From Arthrobacter psychrochitiniphilus (GTDB taxonomy: Bacteria; Actinomycetota; Actinomycetes; Actinomycetales; Micrococcaceae), in contig NZ_QHLZ01000003.1 of NCBI RefSeq assembly GCF_003185915.1, positions 172,489-236,488 of the forward strand: a stretch of 64,000 nucleotides of DNA. Reading direction: 5' to 3'. A program made the translations under genes and the position numbers. Under the pieces are notes generated by a model, which saw nothing but the letters and a program-made list of their open reading frames with translations, did not search any database and was not told the DNA's origin. Of this stretch, positions 16,783 to 25,133 are shown piece by piece (position 1 is the first letter of the stretch; each line of letters starts with the position of its first letter).

Positions 16783-18096
16783 TTAGCCCTTGGCGTTCCA
16801 GTAGGCCACCATCGCGGACTTTGCTTCCTTGACATACTGCTCTGCTGTGAGCTTGCCCAAGAAGAGCTTCTCGAAGCTTGCGTTGAAGCCCTTGTCAGTG
16901 ATGTCACCGGAGACTCCATCGTTGGGGAGCCTGGTGGGGTTCTCAGCCAGGATGGTGGCAACGTCCTTCAAAGTGGCGGGAGCTTCGACATCGGGGCGAG
17001 CAGAGAGGTTGTTCGCTACCGAGGAGATCTGGCCCATGCGGTCCTTGTTAGCGAAGTAGGCAATGAACTGCTTTGCTGCATCGGTGTTCTTGGCCTTCTT
17101 CGGCACTGCAAAGCCGAAGGCGATGGAGTCGTTAGCTGTAGAGGACGTTGCCGTAGTGGTGGGGAAGTTGAACGCGCCGTACTCAAAGCCTTCTGCGGCG
17201 TACTTTCCGGTTTCTGCCGGAGCCCAGCTACCCATCAGGTAGTAGAGGGCCTTGTTGGAAGCCCATGCGTTCTGCTGTTCAGGGTATTTGGAAGCGTCGT
17301 AACCCTTGATGATGTAGCCACTCTTGATGAGTTCTTCGATTTGCTTTGCAGTTTTCAGCACTGCGGGATCATCAAAGGATGCACCGGTCTTGTCTTCAAC
17401 CAGCTTGGCGAAGGAACCGTCACCTGCATTGCGGTTCATCAGGTAATCAAACCAGTAGCTGTTGGCCCAGGTTGCGTCACCATCTGAAGCGATGCAGGCA
17501 ATGTCAGCGGCTAGTGCTTTCTTGCAGTTATCCAGCAATTCGTCCCAAGTCTTGGGCGCGTCGGGAGCAACCTTGTTGGCCTTGTTGTAAAAGACTGACA
17601 CGTTAGAAATGGTGTACGGCACCATGTAGGTTTTCACATCGCCACCATAGGTGGGCAGAACATCGAAGTACTTGGCCGGAATGACGTCGCCAACGGTTTT
17701 GCCGTCTTCGCCGGGGACGGACTCTTTGAGTACCGGGGCAAGATCTTCAAGCTGGTTTGTCTTTGCCAGGGTCGGGCCGAGGCCGTCGTAAGCCTGGTCA
17801 ACAAGGTCTGGGACATCGTTGGAGAGCAGGCCGGCAGTGACTTTGTCCAAAACCTTGCGCCCTTGCCACTGAACGTTGACCTTGATCCCAGTGTCCTTCT
17901 GGAAAGCATCTAGGGAGGTCTTCAGGACCTCAGCCTGAGGCTCGGTCTCTGTCCACATGGACCAGTAGGTCATTGACTTCTCGCCGTCGCCACTGCTTAC
18001 AGCGTCGGTGGTGGTGCATCCGGAAGCCGTGAAAGCGACTGAAGTTGCCAAGAGGGCGCCGGTGGCGAGTTTAAGCCAAGGCTTAATCTGAGTCAT
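16783..18096 (-). CDS. ABC sugar transporter solute-binding lipoprotein
   Basis: 437 aa. N-terminal lipoprotein signal with basic start, hydrophobic core and ASGC box near residue 27, so anchored on the outer face of the membrane. The mature part is a family 1 extracellular solute-binding protein: MTYWSMWTETEPQAEVLK, VNVQWQGRKVLDKV, MVPYTISNVSVFYNKA, ALYYLMGSWAP. It captures the sugar for the two permeases that follow. First gene of the minus-strand arm, with a promoter-like sequence 60-95 bp upstream and the catabolic arm diverging on the other side. Specificity is not readable from the sequence. Confidence 0.88.
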   Translation of the reverse strand: MTQIKPWLKLATGALLATSVAFTASGCTTTDAVSSGDGEKSMTYWSMWTETEPQAEVLKTSLDAFQKDTGIKVNVQWQGRKVLDKVTAGLLSNDVPDLVDQAYDGLGPTLAKTNQLEDLAPVLKESVPGEDGKTVGDVIPAKYFDVLPTYGGDVKTYMVPYTISNVSVFYNKANKVAPDAPKTWDELLDNCKKALAADIACIASDGDATWANSYWFDYLMNRNAGDGSFAKLVEDKTGASFDDPAVLKTAKQIEELIKSGYIIKGYDASKYPEQQNAWASNKALYYLMGSWAPAETGKYAAEGFEYGAFNFPTTTATSSTANDSIAFGFAVPKKAKNTDAAKQFIAYFANKDRMGQISSVANNLSARPDVEAPATLKDVATILAENPTRLPNDGVSGDITDKGFNASFEKLFLGKLTAEQYVKEAKSAMVAYWNAKG

Positions 18097-18158
18097 GGAG
18101 TGTCCTTCAAAGTAGTTGTGTGAGTCAGCCTCTGCAACATCGCTCGGCTTGTGCTGTG

Positions 18159-18189
18159 AGTATAGTCACAAGATACAGTAAGTTGTCAA
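18159..18189 (-). promoter_or_regulatory. Putative promoter of the ABC importer operon
   Basis: On the minus strand, TTGACA (complement of 18184-18189) is followed after 19 bp by TATACT (complement of 18159-18164), about 62 bp before the binding-protein start. Spacing is slightly long. By eye only. Confidence 0.5.
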
Positions 18190-18266
18190 ATATAATTACA
18201 CAGTTACAAAAGTGAATCCTCTTGTATGGATAACATCTCCCGAGGCGGTTACAATCACCATGTAAG

Positions 18267-18283
18267 TGTCAATTCTTTTGACA
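18267..18283. promoter_or_regulatory. Candidate operator in the divergent sugar-acid intergenic region
   Basis: Inverted repeat TGTCAATTCTTTTGACA (6-bp arms, 5-bp centre) lies between the importer and galactonate dehydratase genes; another TGTCAA occurs at 18184-18189. TTGACA within it could also be a -35 for the plus-strand arm. The ROK regulator encoded at 22020 is the obvious candidate ligand-responsive binder; this is inferred. Confidence 0.45.
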
Positions 18284-18408
18284 ATTCTTGATCTGGTGAG
18301 CCCAGAATGCCACATTCTGTGCCCGCCAGTGAGGACTGGCCGCACAAACTGGCCGTGCGAACTGTCCGCGCGGGCAGGACAGAAGCTCTTCTGACTAAGG
18401 GAATATGC

Positions 18409-19554
18409 GTGAAGATTACTAAGATAGAGACCTTTCAAGTTCCCCCACGCTGGTTGTTTCTCAGGATGGAGACTGAGAGCGGATTGGTGGGGTGGGGTGA
18501 ACCCATTGTTGAAGGGCGCGCCGAAACAGTTGCGGCGGCAGTGGCTGAGATGTCTGACTACCTCATTGGCGAGGACGCCTCCACTATCGAAGACCATTGG
18601 CAGGTCCTGACTAAGGGTGGCTTCTACAGGGGTGGGCCTGTTCTTTCCAGTGCGGTGGCGGGGATTGATCAGGCACTGTGGGATATCAAGGGCAAAGCCT
18701 TAGACGTCCCTATCTATGAATTGCTGGGTGGTCCCGTGCGAGAGAAGGTACGCATGTATACCTGGATTCAAGGTGCCAGTCCGGAGGAACTGGCCAATTC
18801 CACCCGTGAAGCCATGGCTGAGGGTTTCACAGCAGTGAAATTCTGCCCGGCTGGCAAGCTGGCCCCTCTTGATACGGCAGCGAGCATTCGCAAAATGGTG
18901 AAATCACTGGCCGCTGTGCGCGAAGCAGGTGGCGAGGAACTTGACATCGCTTTGGATTTCCACGGCAGGTTCAGCCCGGCCATGTCCCGCCGGGTGCTGC
19001 CCCTCATGGAAGAATATTTGCCCATTTTCGCCGAGGAAGTGCTGGTTCCGGAACTCTCAGGTGATTTGTCCCTTATTGCTCAAGGTACATCCATACCGTT
19101 GGCGGTTGGCGAACGCCTCTACTCCCGCTGGGACTTCAAAACCGTTTTGGGTAAAGGTGTCAGCGTGGTCCAGCCAGATTTGAGCCACGCTGGCGGTATC
19201 TCTGAAGTGCGCAGGATTGCAGCCATGGCGGAAGCATACGGTGTTCAATTGGCGCCGCACTGCCCGTTGGGCCCCATTGCGCTTGCCGCGAGCCTGCAGG
19301 TTGACATTGCCAGCCCGAATTTCCTGCTTCAAGAGCAGAGCAGGGGTTCCGGGTATCAGGAAGGCCCGGACCTTTTTGACTACCTAGAGGAGCCAGAGGT
19401 CTTCAATATGGGAACCGGTTACATTGCTCGGCCAGTAGCCCCCGGGCTGGGTATCGGAATTGATGAAGAAAAAGTCCGGCATGCCGCGTTGAACCCGCAT
19501 CGCTGGCGCAACTCCATCTGGCGCCAAAATGACAACTCTTTCCTTGAGTGGTAA
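18409..19554 (+). CDS. dgoD: D-galactonate dehydratase
   Basis: 381 aa from the GTG at 18409 (MKITKIETFQVPPRW), with AAGGGA upstream; the open frame back to 18307 is not needed and this start gives the length of E. coli DgoD. Enolase superfamily enzyme converting D-galactonate to 2-keto-3-deoxygalactonate. Metal ligands Asp183, Glu209 and Glu235 and acid/base residues His185 (LDFHGR) and His284 (LAPHCPLGP) are all present. GFYRGGP, QPDLSHAGGI and a C-terminus ending DNSFLEW also match the family. One oddity: the usual EEP after the second ligand is EEV. First gene of a plus-strand operon. Confidence is high because resemblance runs end to end. Confidence 0.93.
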   Translation: MKITKIETFQVPPRWLFLRMETESGLVGWGEPIVEGRAETVAAAVAEMSDYLIGEDASTIEDHWQVLTKGGFYRGGPVLSSAVAGIDQALWDIKGKALDVPIYELLGGPVREKVRMYTWIQGASPEELANSTREAMAEGFTAVKFCPAGKLAPLDTAASIRKMVKSLAAVREAGGEELDIALDFHGRFSPAMSRRVLPLMEEYLPIFAEEVLVPELSGDLSLIAQGTSIPLAVGERLYSRWDFKTVLGKGVSVVQPDLSHAGGISEVRRIAAMAEAYGVQLAPHCPLGPIALAASLQVDIASPNFLLQEQSRGSGYQEGPDLFDYLEEPEVFNMGTGYIARPVAPGLGIGIDEEKVRHAALNPHRWRNSIWRQNDNSFLEW

Positions 19555-19557
19555 GCC

Positions 19558-20478
19558 ATGCCTCGTGAACTAACAGCGGTCTGCTTAGGTGGTCCTCGAG
19601 CGGAACTGGGTGAAACGCCTAGGGTTGATTCACGCACGGGTAAACTCCTCTGGACGGATATTACTGGCGGATTTGTCCATGTGGGTGGGGTAGTCGGAGA
19701 CAGTTTTGAGTTAGAGCGCACCCTAGCCGTGGAAGGCATGGCCGGCCCGGTTACACCCCTGCCGGGGGAGGGTGCCGGCTGGGTGATGGCGCGTGAGAGC
19801 GAACTCGTTCACCTCGCCCAAGACGGCACAAGGTCAGTACTCGCCGAGCCGGAAGCCAACCGCCCAACAGCCTTCAATGACGGCGTAGCTGACACAGAAG
19901 GCAACCTGTGGGTCGGTTCCATGAGCAGAAACGGTGCCGCGGGACAGGGAAGGCTGTGGCGCTTTGACTCCAGCGGACATGGCACAGTGGCGCTGGGCGG
20001 GATCGGGATCTCCAACGGGCTGGACTTCACCGCGGATGGTCGCAGCGCCTACTACGTCGACACCAGTGCACGGACCCTACGCCACTTCGACATTGACCCG
20101 CGCACGGGGATCCAAGGTAGTACTACCCTTGTTTCGTTCGCTCCAGAAACAGGAGACCCAGACGGGCTGGTGGTGGATAACGATGGCTGCATTTGGGTGG
20201 CGCTGTGGGATGGGTGGGCGGTGCACAGGTATTCGCCCAAGGGTGAGCTTTTGGACGTAGTCCAGGTCCCGGCAGCCCGCCCAACAGCGGTAGCGCTTGT
20301 AGGGAATCTGTTGGTTATCACCAGTTGTAGCGGCTGGCTTGATGAAGGCTGGGAGCAAGAGAGCCCTGATGCCGGGAAGCTGTTCGGTGTCAACGTTGCT
20401 GTCTCCGGGCCCTCAGCACGGCCTTACCGTGGCCCCCTGAAAATCTCCCTCCAGAACGATCAAGAAAAGAAAAGATGA
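19558..20478 (+). CDS. SMP-30/gluconolactonase family sugar lactonase
   Basis: 306 aa six-bladed beta-propeller of the SMP-30/LRE family. Ligand positions typical of calcium/zinc lactonases: the early Glu in AELGETPRVDSRTGKLLWTD, Asn in RPTAFNDGVADTEGNLWVGSM, Asn in GISNGLDFTADG and Asp in GDPDGLVVDNDG. It opens aldonolactones to the acid; here it would supply galactonate for DgoD from the lactone made by the oxidoreductase at 14080. Starts 3 bp after dgoD; its stop overlaps the kinase start (ATGA). Specific lactone is inferred from context. Confidence 0.85.
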   Translation: MPRELTAVCLGGPRAELGETPRVDSRTGKLLWTDITGGFVHVGGVVGDSFELERTLAVEGMAGPVTPLPGEGAGWVMARESELVHLAQDGTRSVLAEPEANRPTAFNDGVADTEGNLWVGSMSRNGAAGQGRLWRFDSSGHGTVALGGIGISNGLDFTADGRSAYYVDTSARTLRHFDIDPRTGIQGSTTLVSFAPETGDPDGLVVDNDGCIWVALWDGWAVHRYSPKGELLDVVQVPAARPTAVALVGNLLVITSCSGWLDEGWEQESPDAGKLFGVNVAVSGPSARPYRGPLKISLQNDQEKKR

Positions 20479-21380
20479 TTGATGTAGTAGCTGTGGGCGA
20501 AACCATGGCTGTGGTTACCCCGACCTTGGCTGAGCCACTGGAAATGGCCTCCGGCTTTTCAGTGGAGACCGCTGGGGCAGAATCGAACCTTGCCCAGTGG
20601 CTTGCAGATTGGGGGCACAGCGCTGCCTGGGTCAGCCGGGTTGGCAATGACCCGCTGGGTCGGAGAATAGTGCGGACGCTGAAAAATCATGGCGTTAACA
20701 CCACCTATGTAAGCGTGGATCCGCAGGCACCCACCGGTGTGATGTTCAAAGACCCCGGAATAAACTCAACCACCGTGCACTATTACCGTAAGAATTCTGC
20801 TGCTGCACTCATGGGCGCTGGCACGGTGGAATCTCTGCCGTGGGGATCGTTTCGTCTCCTACACCTCACCGGCATCACCCCCGCGCTGTCAAGCTCGTGC
20901 GCGGCCTTGGTCCAGATGCTCTTTGACCGGGCCAAGCGAGAGCGCGTACCGGTGTCCTTCGATGTCAATTACCGGCCGGGGCTTTGGGGTGTCCAGGACG
21001 CACAGGCGGTTCTACTGAACTATGCACGGCAAGCTGATTACACCTTCGTTGGATTGGATGAAGCACAGGTACTGTGGCCAGGACTCGGATCCGCGGACGA
21101 TGTGCGCGAACTGATTCCAAATGCGGGGACGCTGATTATCAAAGATGGAGCCCTAGGAGCTACTGAGTTTAACAGCCAAGGCTCCACCTTCGTCCCGGCG
21201 CCGCTTGTTCAGGTGGTCGAGGCAGTGGGTGCTGGTGATGCGTTTGCGGCGGGTTACCTTTCTGCCGTACTCGAAAATGGACAGGCCCTCGAGCGGTTGC
21301 AAAGAGGACATCAATTCGCGGCGCGGGCGCTCGCCAGTACCCTTGACTTTCAACCCTCGAGTAAAGAAGGCAGTAAGTAG
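20475..21380 (+). CDS. PfkB-type 2-keto-3-deoxy sugar-acid kinase (KdgK-like)
   Basis: 301 aa ribokinase-fold enzyme. N-terminal VVAVGETMAVVTP, AGAESNLAQWLADWGHSAAWVSRVGNDPLG, and the C-terminal PfkB signature VVEAVGAGDAFAAGYLSA with catalytic Asp in GAGD. It resembles 2-dehydro-3-deoxygluconate kinases and in this operon should phosphorylate 2-keto-3-deoxygalactonate at C6. This replaces the unrelated DgoK kinase of the enterobacterial pathway. Start overlaps the lactonase stop by 4 bp, and its stop overlaps the aldolase GTG. Confidence 0.85.
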   Translation: MIDVVAVGETMAVVTPTLAEPLEMASGFSVETAGAESNLAQWLADWGHSAAWVSRVGNDPLGRRIVRTLKNHGVNTTYVSVDPQAPTGVMFKDPGINSTTVHYYRKNSAAALMGAGTVESLPWGSFRLLHLTGITPALSSSCAALVQMLFDRAKRERVPVSFDVNYRPGLWGVQDAQAVLLNYARQADYTFVGLDEAQVLWPGLGSADDVRELIPNAGTLIIKDGALGATEFNSQGSTFVPAPLVQVVEAVGAGDAFAAGYLSAVLENGQALERLQRGHQFAARALASTLDFQPSSKEGSK

Positions 21381-22030
21381 TGAGTAATCAGTTCTTTGAC
21401 CAGATGTTCGCCAGCACCCCCGTCATGGCAATTTTGCGAGGCTTAGGAACACAGCGAACCCTGGAAGTAGCCACTATGGCGTGGAATCTTGGCGTGACCT
21501 CGGTGGAGATACCCATCCAAACTACTGAAGACCTCAAAGCGCTGAAAGCGCTGGCCTTGGCCGCTGAAGATCGCGGACTGGTGGTGGGCGCAGGAACGGT
21601 ACTCAACCGCACCCACGTAGAACAAGCTAAGGACGCTGGTGCGGCATTCACCGTCAGTCCTGGCGTGAACGTGGATGTGATCCAGGCATGCGCCGATGCT
21701 GGTTTGGCTCACTTGCCCGGAGTGGCTACCCCCAGCGAGATCCAAGCGGCCATGAGTCAGGGCCTGGAATGGGTCAAAGCCTTTCCCGCTAGTGTGTTGG
21801 GAGTGGACTGGCTAAAAGCCATGGGAGGGCCCTTCCCCGGCATTAAGATTGTTTCCACCGGCGGTATGGACGCCCACAATGCCCGTAGCTTCCTGCTCGC
21901 AGGAGCCCGGGTTATTGCAGTAGGATCCGCATTGGAAGATCCACAACAACTTGGACAGCTTGCGGAGCTGATGCGCGAAAGGGCTGACATGCCTGAAACT
22001 CTTTCAACGGATAGCAATAATGGTCACTGA
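21380..22030 (+). CDS. 2-dehydro-3-deoxy-6-phosphogalactonate/gluconate aldolase
   Basis: 216 aa class I aldolase of the Eda/DgoA family, length as expected. Schiff-base Lys in WVKAFPASVLG, catalytic Glu in GVTSVEIPIQT, plus GAGTVL, FTVSPG and HLPGVATPSEI. It cleaves the phosphorylated keto-deoxy acid to pyruvate and glyceraldehyde 3-phosphate. GTG start overlaps the kinase stop; the last 11 bp overlap the ROK gene. The DgoA-like role is assigned from DgoD in the same operon. Confidence 0.88.
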   Translation: MSNQFFDQMFASTPVMAILRGLGTQRTLEVATMAWNLGVTSVEIPIQTTEDLKALKALALAAEDRGLVVGAGTVLNRTHVEQAKDAGAAFTVSPGVNVDVIQACADAGLAHLPGVATPSEIQAAMSQGLEWVKAFPASVLGVDWLKAMGGPFPGIKIVSTGGMDAHNARSFLLAGARVIAVGSALEDPQQLGQLAELMRERADMPETLSTDSNNGH

Positions 22031-23216
22031 AGGGGGCTCTCTGAAAGGGCTTCGAGCCACTAACACCCGTCAAATGGTGGAGTTGTTATTGATTGACGGC
22101 CCGCTCCACCGGGCCGAGTTGGCTCGGCGTATACGCACATCGCGAACAACCATCACCAACATCACCAATGAGTTGTTGGAGAGAAACGTGGTGCTGAACC
22201 TCAAACCTGAGCAAAAAGCGACTCGCGGGGGGCACGAACTAGTAGCTATCAACCCGTTGGCAGGGTTTAGTCTTGGCATTGATTTCACTCTTGAGCAGGT
22301 CGCCATTAGCGCCTCTGACCTCTCCGGAAATACGGTGTCAGAAACTATCTTCGCGGTGGATGCGCAGAGCACTGCCGAATCACGGGTTGTGGCTGCTGCT
22401 TCTGCGCTGGAAACGTTATTGGATGAGGCAGGTATTGACGGCACCAAGATCGTGGGGGTCGGTGTAGGTGTTCCGGGACAAATTGACAGACGCACCGATA
22501 TGGTTGGCGTTTCCCTCCCGGGACAGCCATGGTCAAAGCTAGATGTACGCAGTATTTTGGCCCACCATCTGCCCTACCAGATTTTTGTGGAAAACAATTC
22601 ACGCTTGGAAGGCTTCGCTGAAAAACGGTGGGGTGCCGGCCAGCACAGTGCGAATGTCTTGTACTTGAGTTTTTCCAGCGGAGTGGGCATGGCGTTGTTC
22701 GCGGAAGATCAGCTCTTTCGAGGAAGTATTGGCGCGGCCGGGGAAATTGGACACATGTCCACAGACATCAACGGCGCAACCTGCCCCTGCGGCAACCGTG
22801 GGTGCTTGGTGCTGCGCACAGGAACGGCCCATGTGCTGTCATTGTTGAGTCCTGTCTTGGGAGAGAATGCGGACTGGGCGCACGTGCTGGAGGAGACCAC
22901 AAGGTCTAATCCCAGCTGTCTGGCAGTCCTGGACGAAGTTGGCGCCGTGGCGGGCCGGTTCTTGGCGGGGATTGCCAATTTGCTCGATCCAGAGCTAATG
23001 ATCATTGGCGGCGAGCTTGCGCAGGCGGGGGAACCGTTCATGGCTCCGCTCATAGCAGCCCTGAAAACTCATACACTCCCGCTGACAAGTTCTCACGTCG
23101 CCGTGGTACAGGCTGCTTTGCCTCCCGGTGCAGCAACAGGTGCCCGGGGTGGCGCTGCGCTGGCCATCATGGAAATGGCAAAAACGTCAACGATTGACAC
23201 ATTGGGATATCTCTAA
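22020..23216 (+). CDS. ROK family transcriptional regulator
   Basis: 398 aa. N-terminal winged helix (about residues 10-65: LLLIDGPLHRAELARRIRTSRTTITNITNELLE), then a ROK sugar-kinase-like domain with GVGVGVPGQID, SFSSGVGMALF and the zinc motif GHMSTDINGATCPCGNRGCLVL. The residue after the last Cys pair, often Glu in ROK repressors, is Leu here. The 11-bp overlap with the aldolase gene makes it the distal gene of the dgo operon, so probably a sugar- or sugar-acid-responsive autoregulator of both arms. Confidence 0.88.
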   Translation: MVTEGGSLKGLRATNTRQMVELLLIDGPLHRAELARRIRTSRTTITNITNELLERNVVLNLKPEQKATRGGHELVAINPLAGFSLGIDFTLEQVAISASDLSGNTVSETIFAVDAQSTAESRVVAAASALETLLDEAGIDGTKIVGVGVGVPGQIDRRTDMVGVSLPGQPWSKLDVRSILAHHLPYQIFVENNSRLEGFAEKRWGAGQHSANVLYLSFSSGVGMALFAEDQLFRGSIGAAGEIGHMSTDINGATCPCGNRGCLVLRTGTAHVLSLLSPVLGENADWAHVLEETTRSNPSCLAVLDEVGAVAGRFLAGIANLLDPELMIIGGELAQAGEPFMAPLIAALKTHTLPLTSSHVAVVQAALPPGAATGARGGAALAIMEMAKTSTIDTLGYL

Positions 23217-23268
23217 GGCCCACTGAAAAATCTCACCAGTACCGGAACCGCGCATTACTCAGTGGGCC
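23217..23268 (+). terminator. Possible terminator of the dgo operon
   Basis: GGCCCACTGA (23217-23226), directly after the ROK stop, pairs with TCAGTGGGCC (23259-23268); 10 bp perfect but with a 32-nt loop, partly inside the end of the opposing small gene. Confidence 0.4.
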
Positions 23269-23455
23269 GGGGGAGACCGCGCTGATTGCGAAGGCGCGCT
23301 GCTTTTGCTTCCTTGATCAGCTCCCGCAGGCCAAGAACAAAGAAGAGGCCTAGGCCCCCCAGCAGTAGCAACAACAACACCACGCCAATCCAGTCAGATC
23401 CGCTAGAAGGCTTCACCCCGGCATGCGCTGAGCCTGCAATCATAGCCCAGCTCAA
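23255..23455 (-). CDS. Putative small membrane protein
   Basis: 66 aa from a TTG at 23455, or 62 aa from the ATG at 23443. It has one strong membrane segment (DWIGVVLLLLLLGGLGLFFVLGL) and a basic C-terminal tail. The residues just before and after the start (ALAFTALSWAMIAGSAHAG) look like a Sec signal peptide with an AHA cleavage site, but an in-frame stop lies a few codons upstream, so the signal seems short or decayed. No clear ribosome binding site. Could be a real small protein or a remnant. Confidence 0.4.
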   Translation of the reverse strand: MSWAMIAGSAHAGVKPSSGSDWIGVVLLLLLLGGLGLFFVLGLRELIKEAKAARLRNQRGLPRPTE

Positions 23456-23542
23456 GGCAGTAAATGCTAGGGCTCACATTCCTGTCCAGAGTACGTGGCC
23501 AAGCACTGAAGTCAGAGGAATGCGGCCGGCCCTGCTAGCGCC

Positions 23543-23710
23543 TTATTCTTCCGGCAGATAGCTATAGAGCTCGCCATTAGCGCCTTGCGCTAAAATCCTT
23601 TTTTCGCCGGCGGCGAGAGCTTTCGCATACTGATCCATGGCAGCGATGTCTCGCAACTGCTGATCGAGGGTTTCTTTGCGAAACCAGAACTTGATCGTGC
23701 GCAATACCAC
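23543..23710 (-). CDS. Small hypothetical protein downstream of folA
   Basis: 55 aa from the GTG at 23710, which has AGGAGG 8 nt upstream; the longer frame to 23758 would overlap folA. Sequence starts VVLRTIKFWFRKETLDQQLRDIAAMDQ and ends GANGELYSYLPEE. Probably cytoplasmic and helical. The good ribosome site 20 bp after folA argues that it is translated as the third gene of thyA-folA. Function unknown. Confidence 0.6.
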   Translation of the reverse strand: MVLRTIKFWFRKETLDQQLRDIAAMDQYAKALAAGEKRILAQGANGELYSYLPEE

Positions 23711-23729
23711 TGTGGCGGCCTCCTGAAGG

Positions 23730-24308
23730 CTATTCCGGGGCTTCGAACTCAGTTTCACCCTTAGCCCACAGGGTGATCCGGTATTCAGTGCCGTTCTTCG
23801 AGGTGTGCCAGCCTTCCGCCGGGGTTGCGCCGCGGAACGCCCACTCGCTGCCCAATACGGGCGCCTGCGTGTCTCCGGTGACGTCGGTGTTGATGACGGT
23901 CACCACAGCCACATTGCAATGTTCGGAGGTCTGTTCAAAGATCTGGCCGCCACCAATGACCCACACCTCATTGCCGCCGGGGGAAAACTGAGCCTCAACC
24001 AGGGCCTCCTCTACCGAGTCAAGCACGACGGCGCCGCTCGCCTCAGGTGTTCCCGCCCACCCCTGCCGGCGGGTCACCACAATGTTAGTGCGATCCGGCA
24101 AAGGGCGGAACTTATCCGGGAATGACTCCCACGTTTTGCGGCCCATGACCACGGGGTGGCCCAACGTGACCCGCTTGAAGTGAGCCAGATCCTCGGGCAA
24201 GTGCCACGGCATGCCGCCGTCGGCACCAATCACACCGGTGTTGGTTTGGGCCCAGATCATACCAACAATGGGCTGGGTGAAAGGGTAGGTGGCGGGTAGT
24301 TCTCTCAT
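23730..24308 (-). CDS. folA: Dihydrofolate reductase
   Basis: 192 aa. Reduces dihydrofolate to tetrahydrofolate with NADPH, regenerating the cofactor consumed by the thymidylate synthase encoded just upstream. Motifs: [28 protein letters not shown] (substrate loop, with the catalytic acidic residue in LPED), [12 protein letters not shown], and [12 protein letters not shown] for the cofactor. Somewhat longer at the N-terminus than the minimal enzyme. ATG overlaps the thyA stop (ATGA). Confidence 0.95.
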   Translation of the reverse strand: MRELPATYPFTQPIVGMIWAQTNTGVIGADGGMPWHLPEDLAHFKRVTLGHPVVMGRKTWESFPDKFRPLPDRTNIVVTRRQGWAGTPEASGAVVLDSVEEALVEAQFSPGGNEVWVIGGGQIFEQTSEHCNVAVVTVINTDVTGDTQAPVLGSEWAFRGATPAEGWHTSKNGTEYRITLWAKGETEFEAPE

Positions 24309-25129
24309 ACGGCTATCGGTGCCTTAATCGCGGGGTGGTGCTGGTAGTCAACCAGTTCAAAGTCTGCAAAGTCGTAGTCAAAGATGGAATCAGGTTTCCG
24401 GGTGAGGCGCAGTTTTGGGTACGGGAACGGCTCACGGGAAAGCTGCTGGGCCACCTGCTCCACATGGTCGTCGTACACGTGCACGTCGCCGCCAGTCCAG
24501 ATGAATTCGCCCGGGTCCATGTCCAGCTGTTGGGCCACCATTAAGGTCAAAAGTGCATACGAGGCAATGTTGAAGGGAACGCCCAAGAATGTGTCTGCCG
24601 AGCGCTGGTAGAGCTGGCAGGAGAGTTTGCCGCGGCCATCCTCCGTGGGGGCAACATAGAACTGGAAGAAGGCGTGGCACGGCGGCAGCGCCATGTTTTT
24701 GAGCTCGCCCACGTTCCAGGCCGAGACAATGTGCCGGCGTGAGTCTGGGTTCTGACGCAGCGACTCCATGACAGTGGCAATTTGGTCAATGTGTTCACCG
24801 TCTGGTGTGGGCCATGAGCGCCACTGGACGCCATAGACGGGACCCAGCTCACCGGAATCGTCCGCCCATTCATTCCAAATCTTCACACCGTTTTCCTGCA
24901 GCCAGCGCACGTTGGAATCGCCGCGCAGGAACCATAACAGCTCCATGGCGACCGACTTGAAATGCACCCGCTTGGTAGTGATCAGCGGAAAACTCTCACT
25001 CAGGTCGAACCGCAGCTGGCGGCCAAAAACACTACGGGTGCCGGTGCCTGTGCGGTCCGACTTCACGGTGCCATTGGCCATCACGTCGCGGAGCATGTCT
25101 TCGTAGGGCGTCTCAATAGTCACGCCCAC
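24305..25129 (-). CDS. thyA: Thymidylate synthase (ThyA type)
   Basis: 274 aa with GTG start. Methylates dUMP to dTMP using methylene-tetrahydrofolate. [19 protein letters not shown] phosphate-binding arginine loop, catalytic Cys in [13 protein letters not shown], the [22 protein letters not shown] block and [11 protein letters not shown]. Translationally coupled to folA downstream. Presence of canonical ThyA means no need for flavin-dependent ThyX. No obvious oddity. Confidence 0.96.
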   Translation of the reverse strand: MGVTIETPYEDMLRDVMANGTVKSDRTGTGTRSVFGRQLRFDLSESFPLITTKRVHFKSVAMELLWFLRGDSNVRWLQENGVKIWNEWADDSGELGPVYGVQWRSWPTPDGEHIDQIATVMESLRQNPDSRRHIVSAWNVGELKNMALPPCHAFFQFYVAPTEDGRGKLSCQLYQRSADTFLGVPFNIASYALLTLMVAQQLDMDPGEFIWTGGDVHVYDDHVEQVAQQLSREPFPYPKLRLTRKPDSIFDYDFADFELVDYQHHPAIKAPIAV

Positions 25130-25133
25130 CAGT

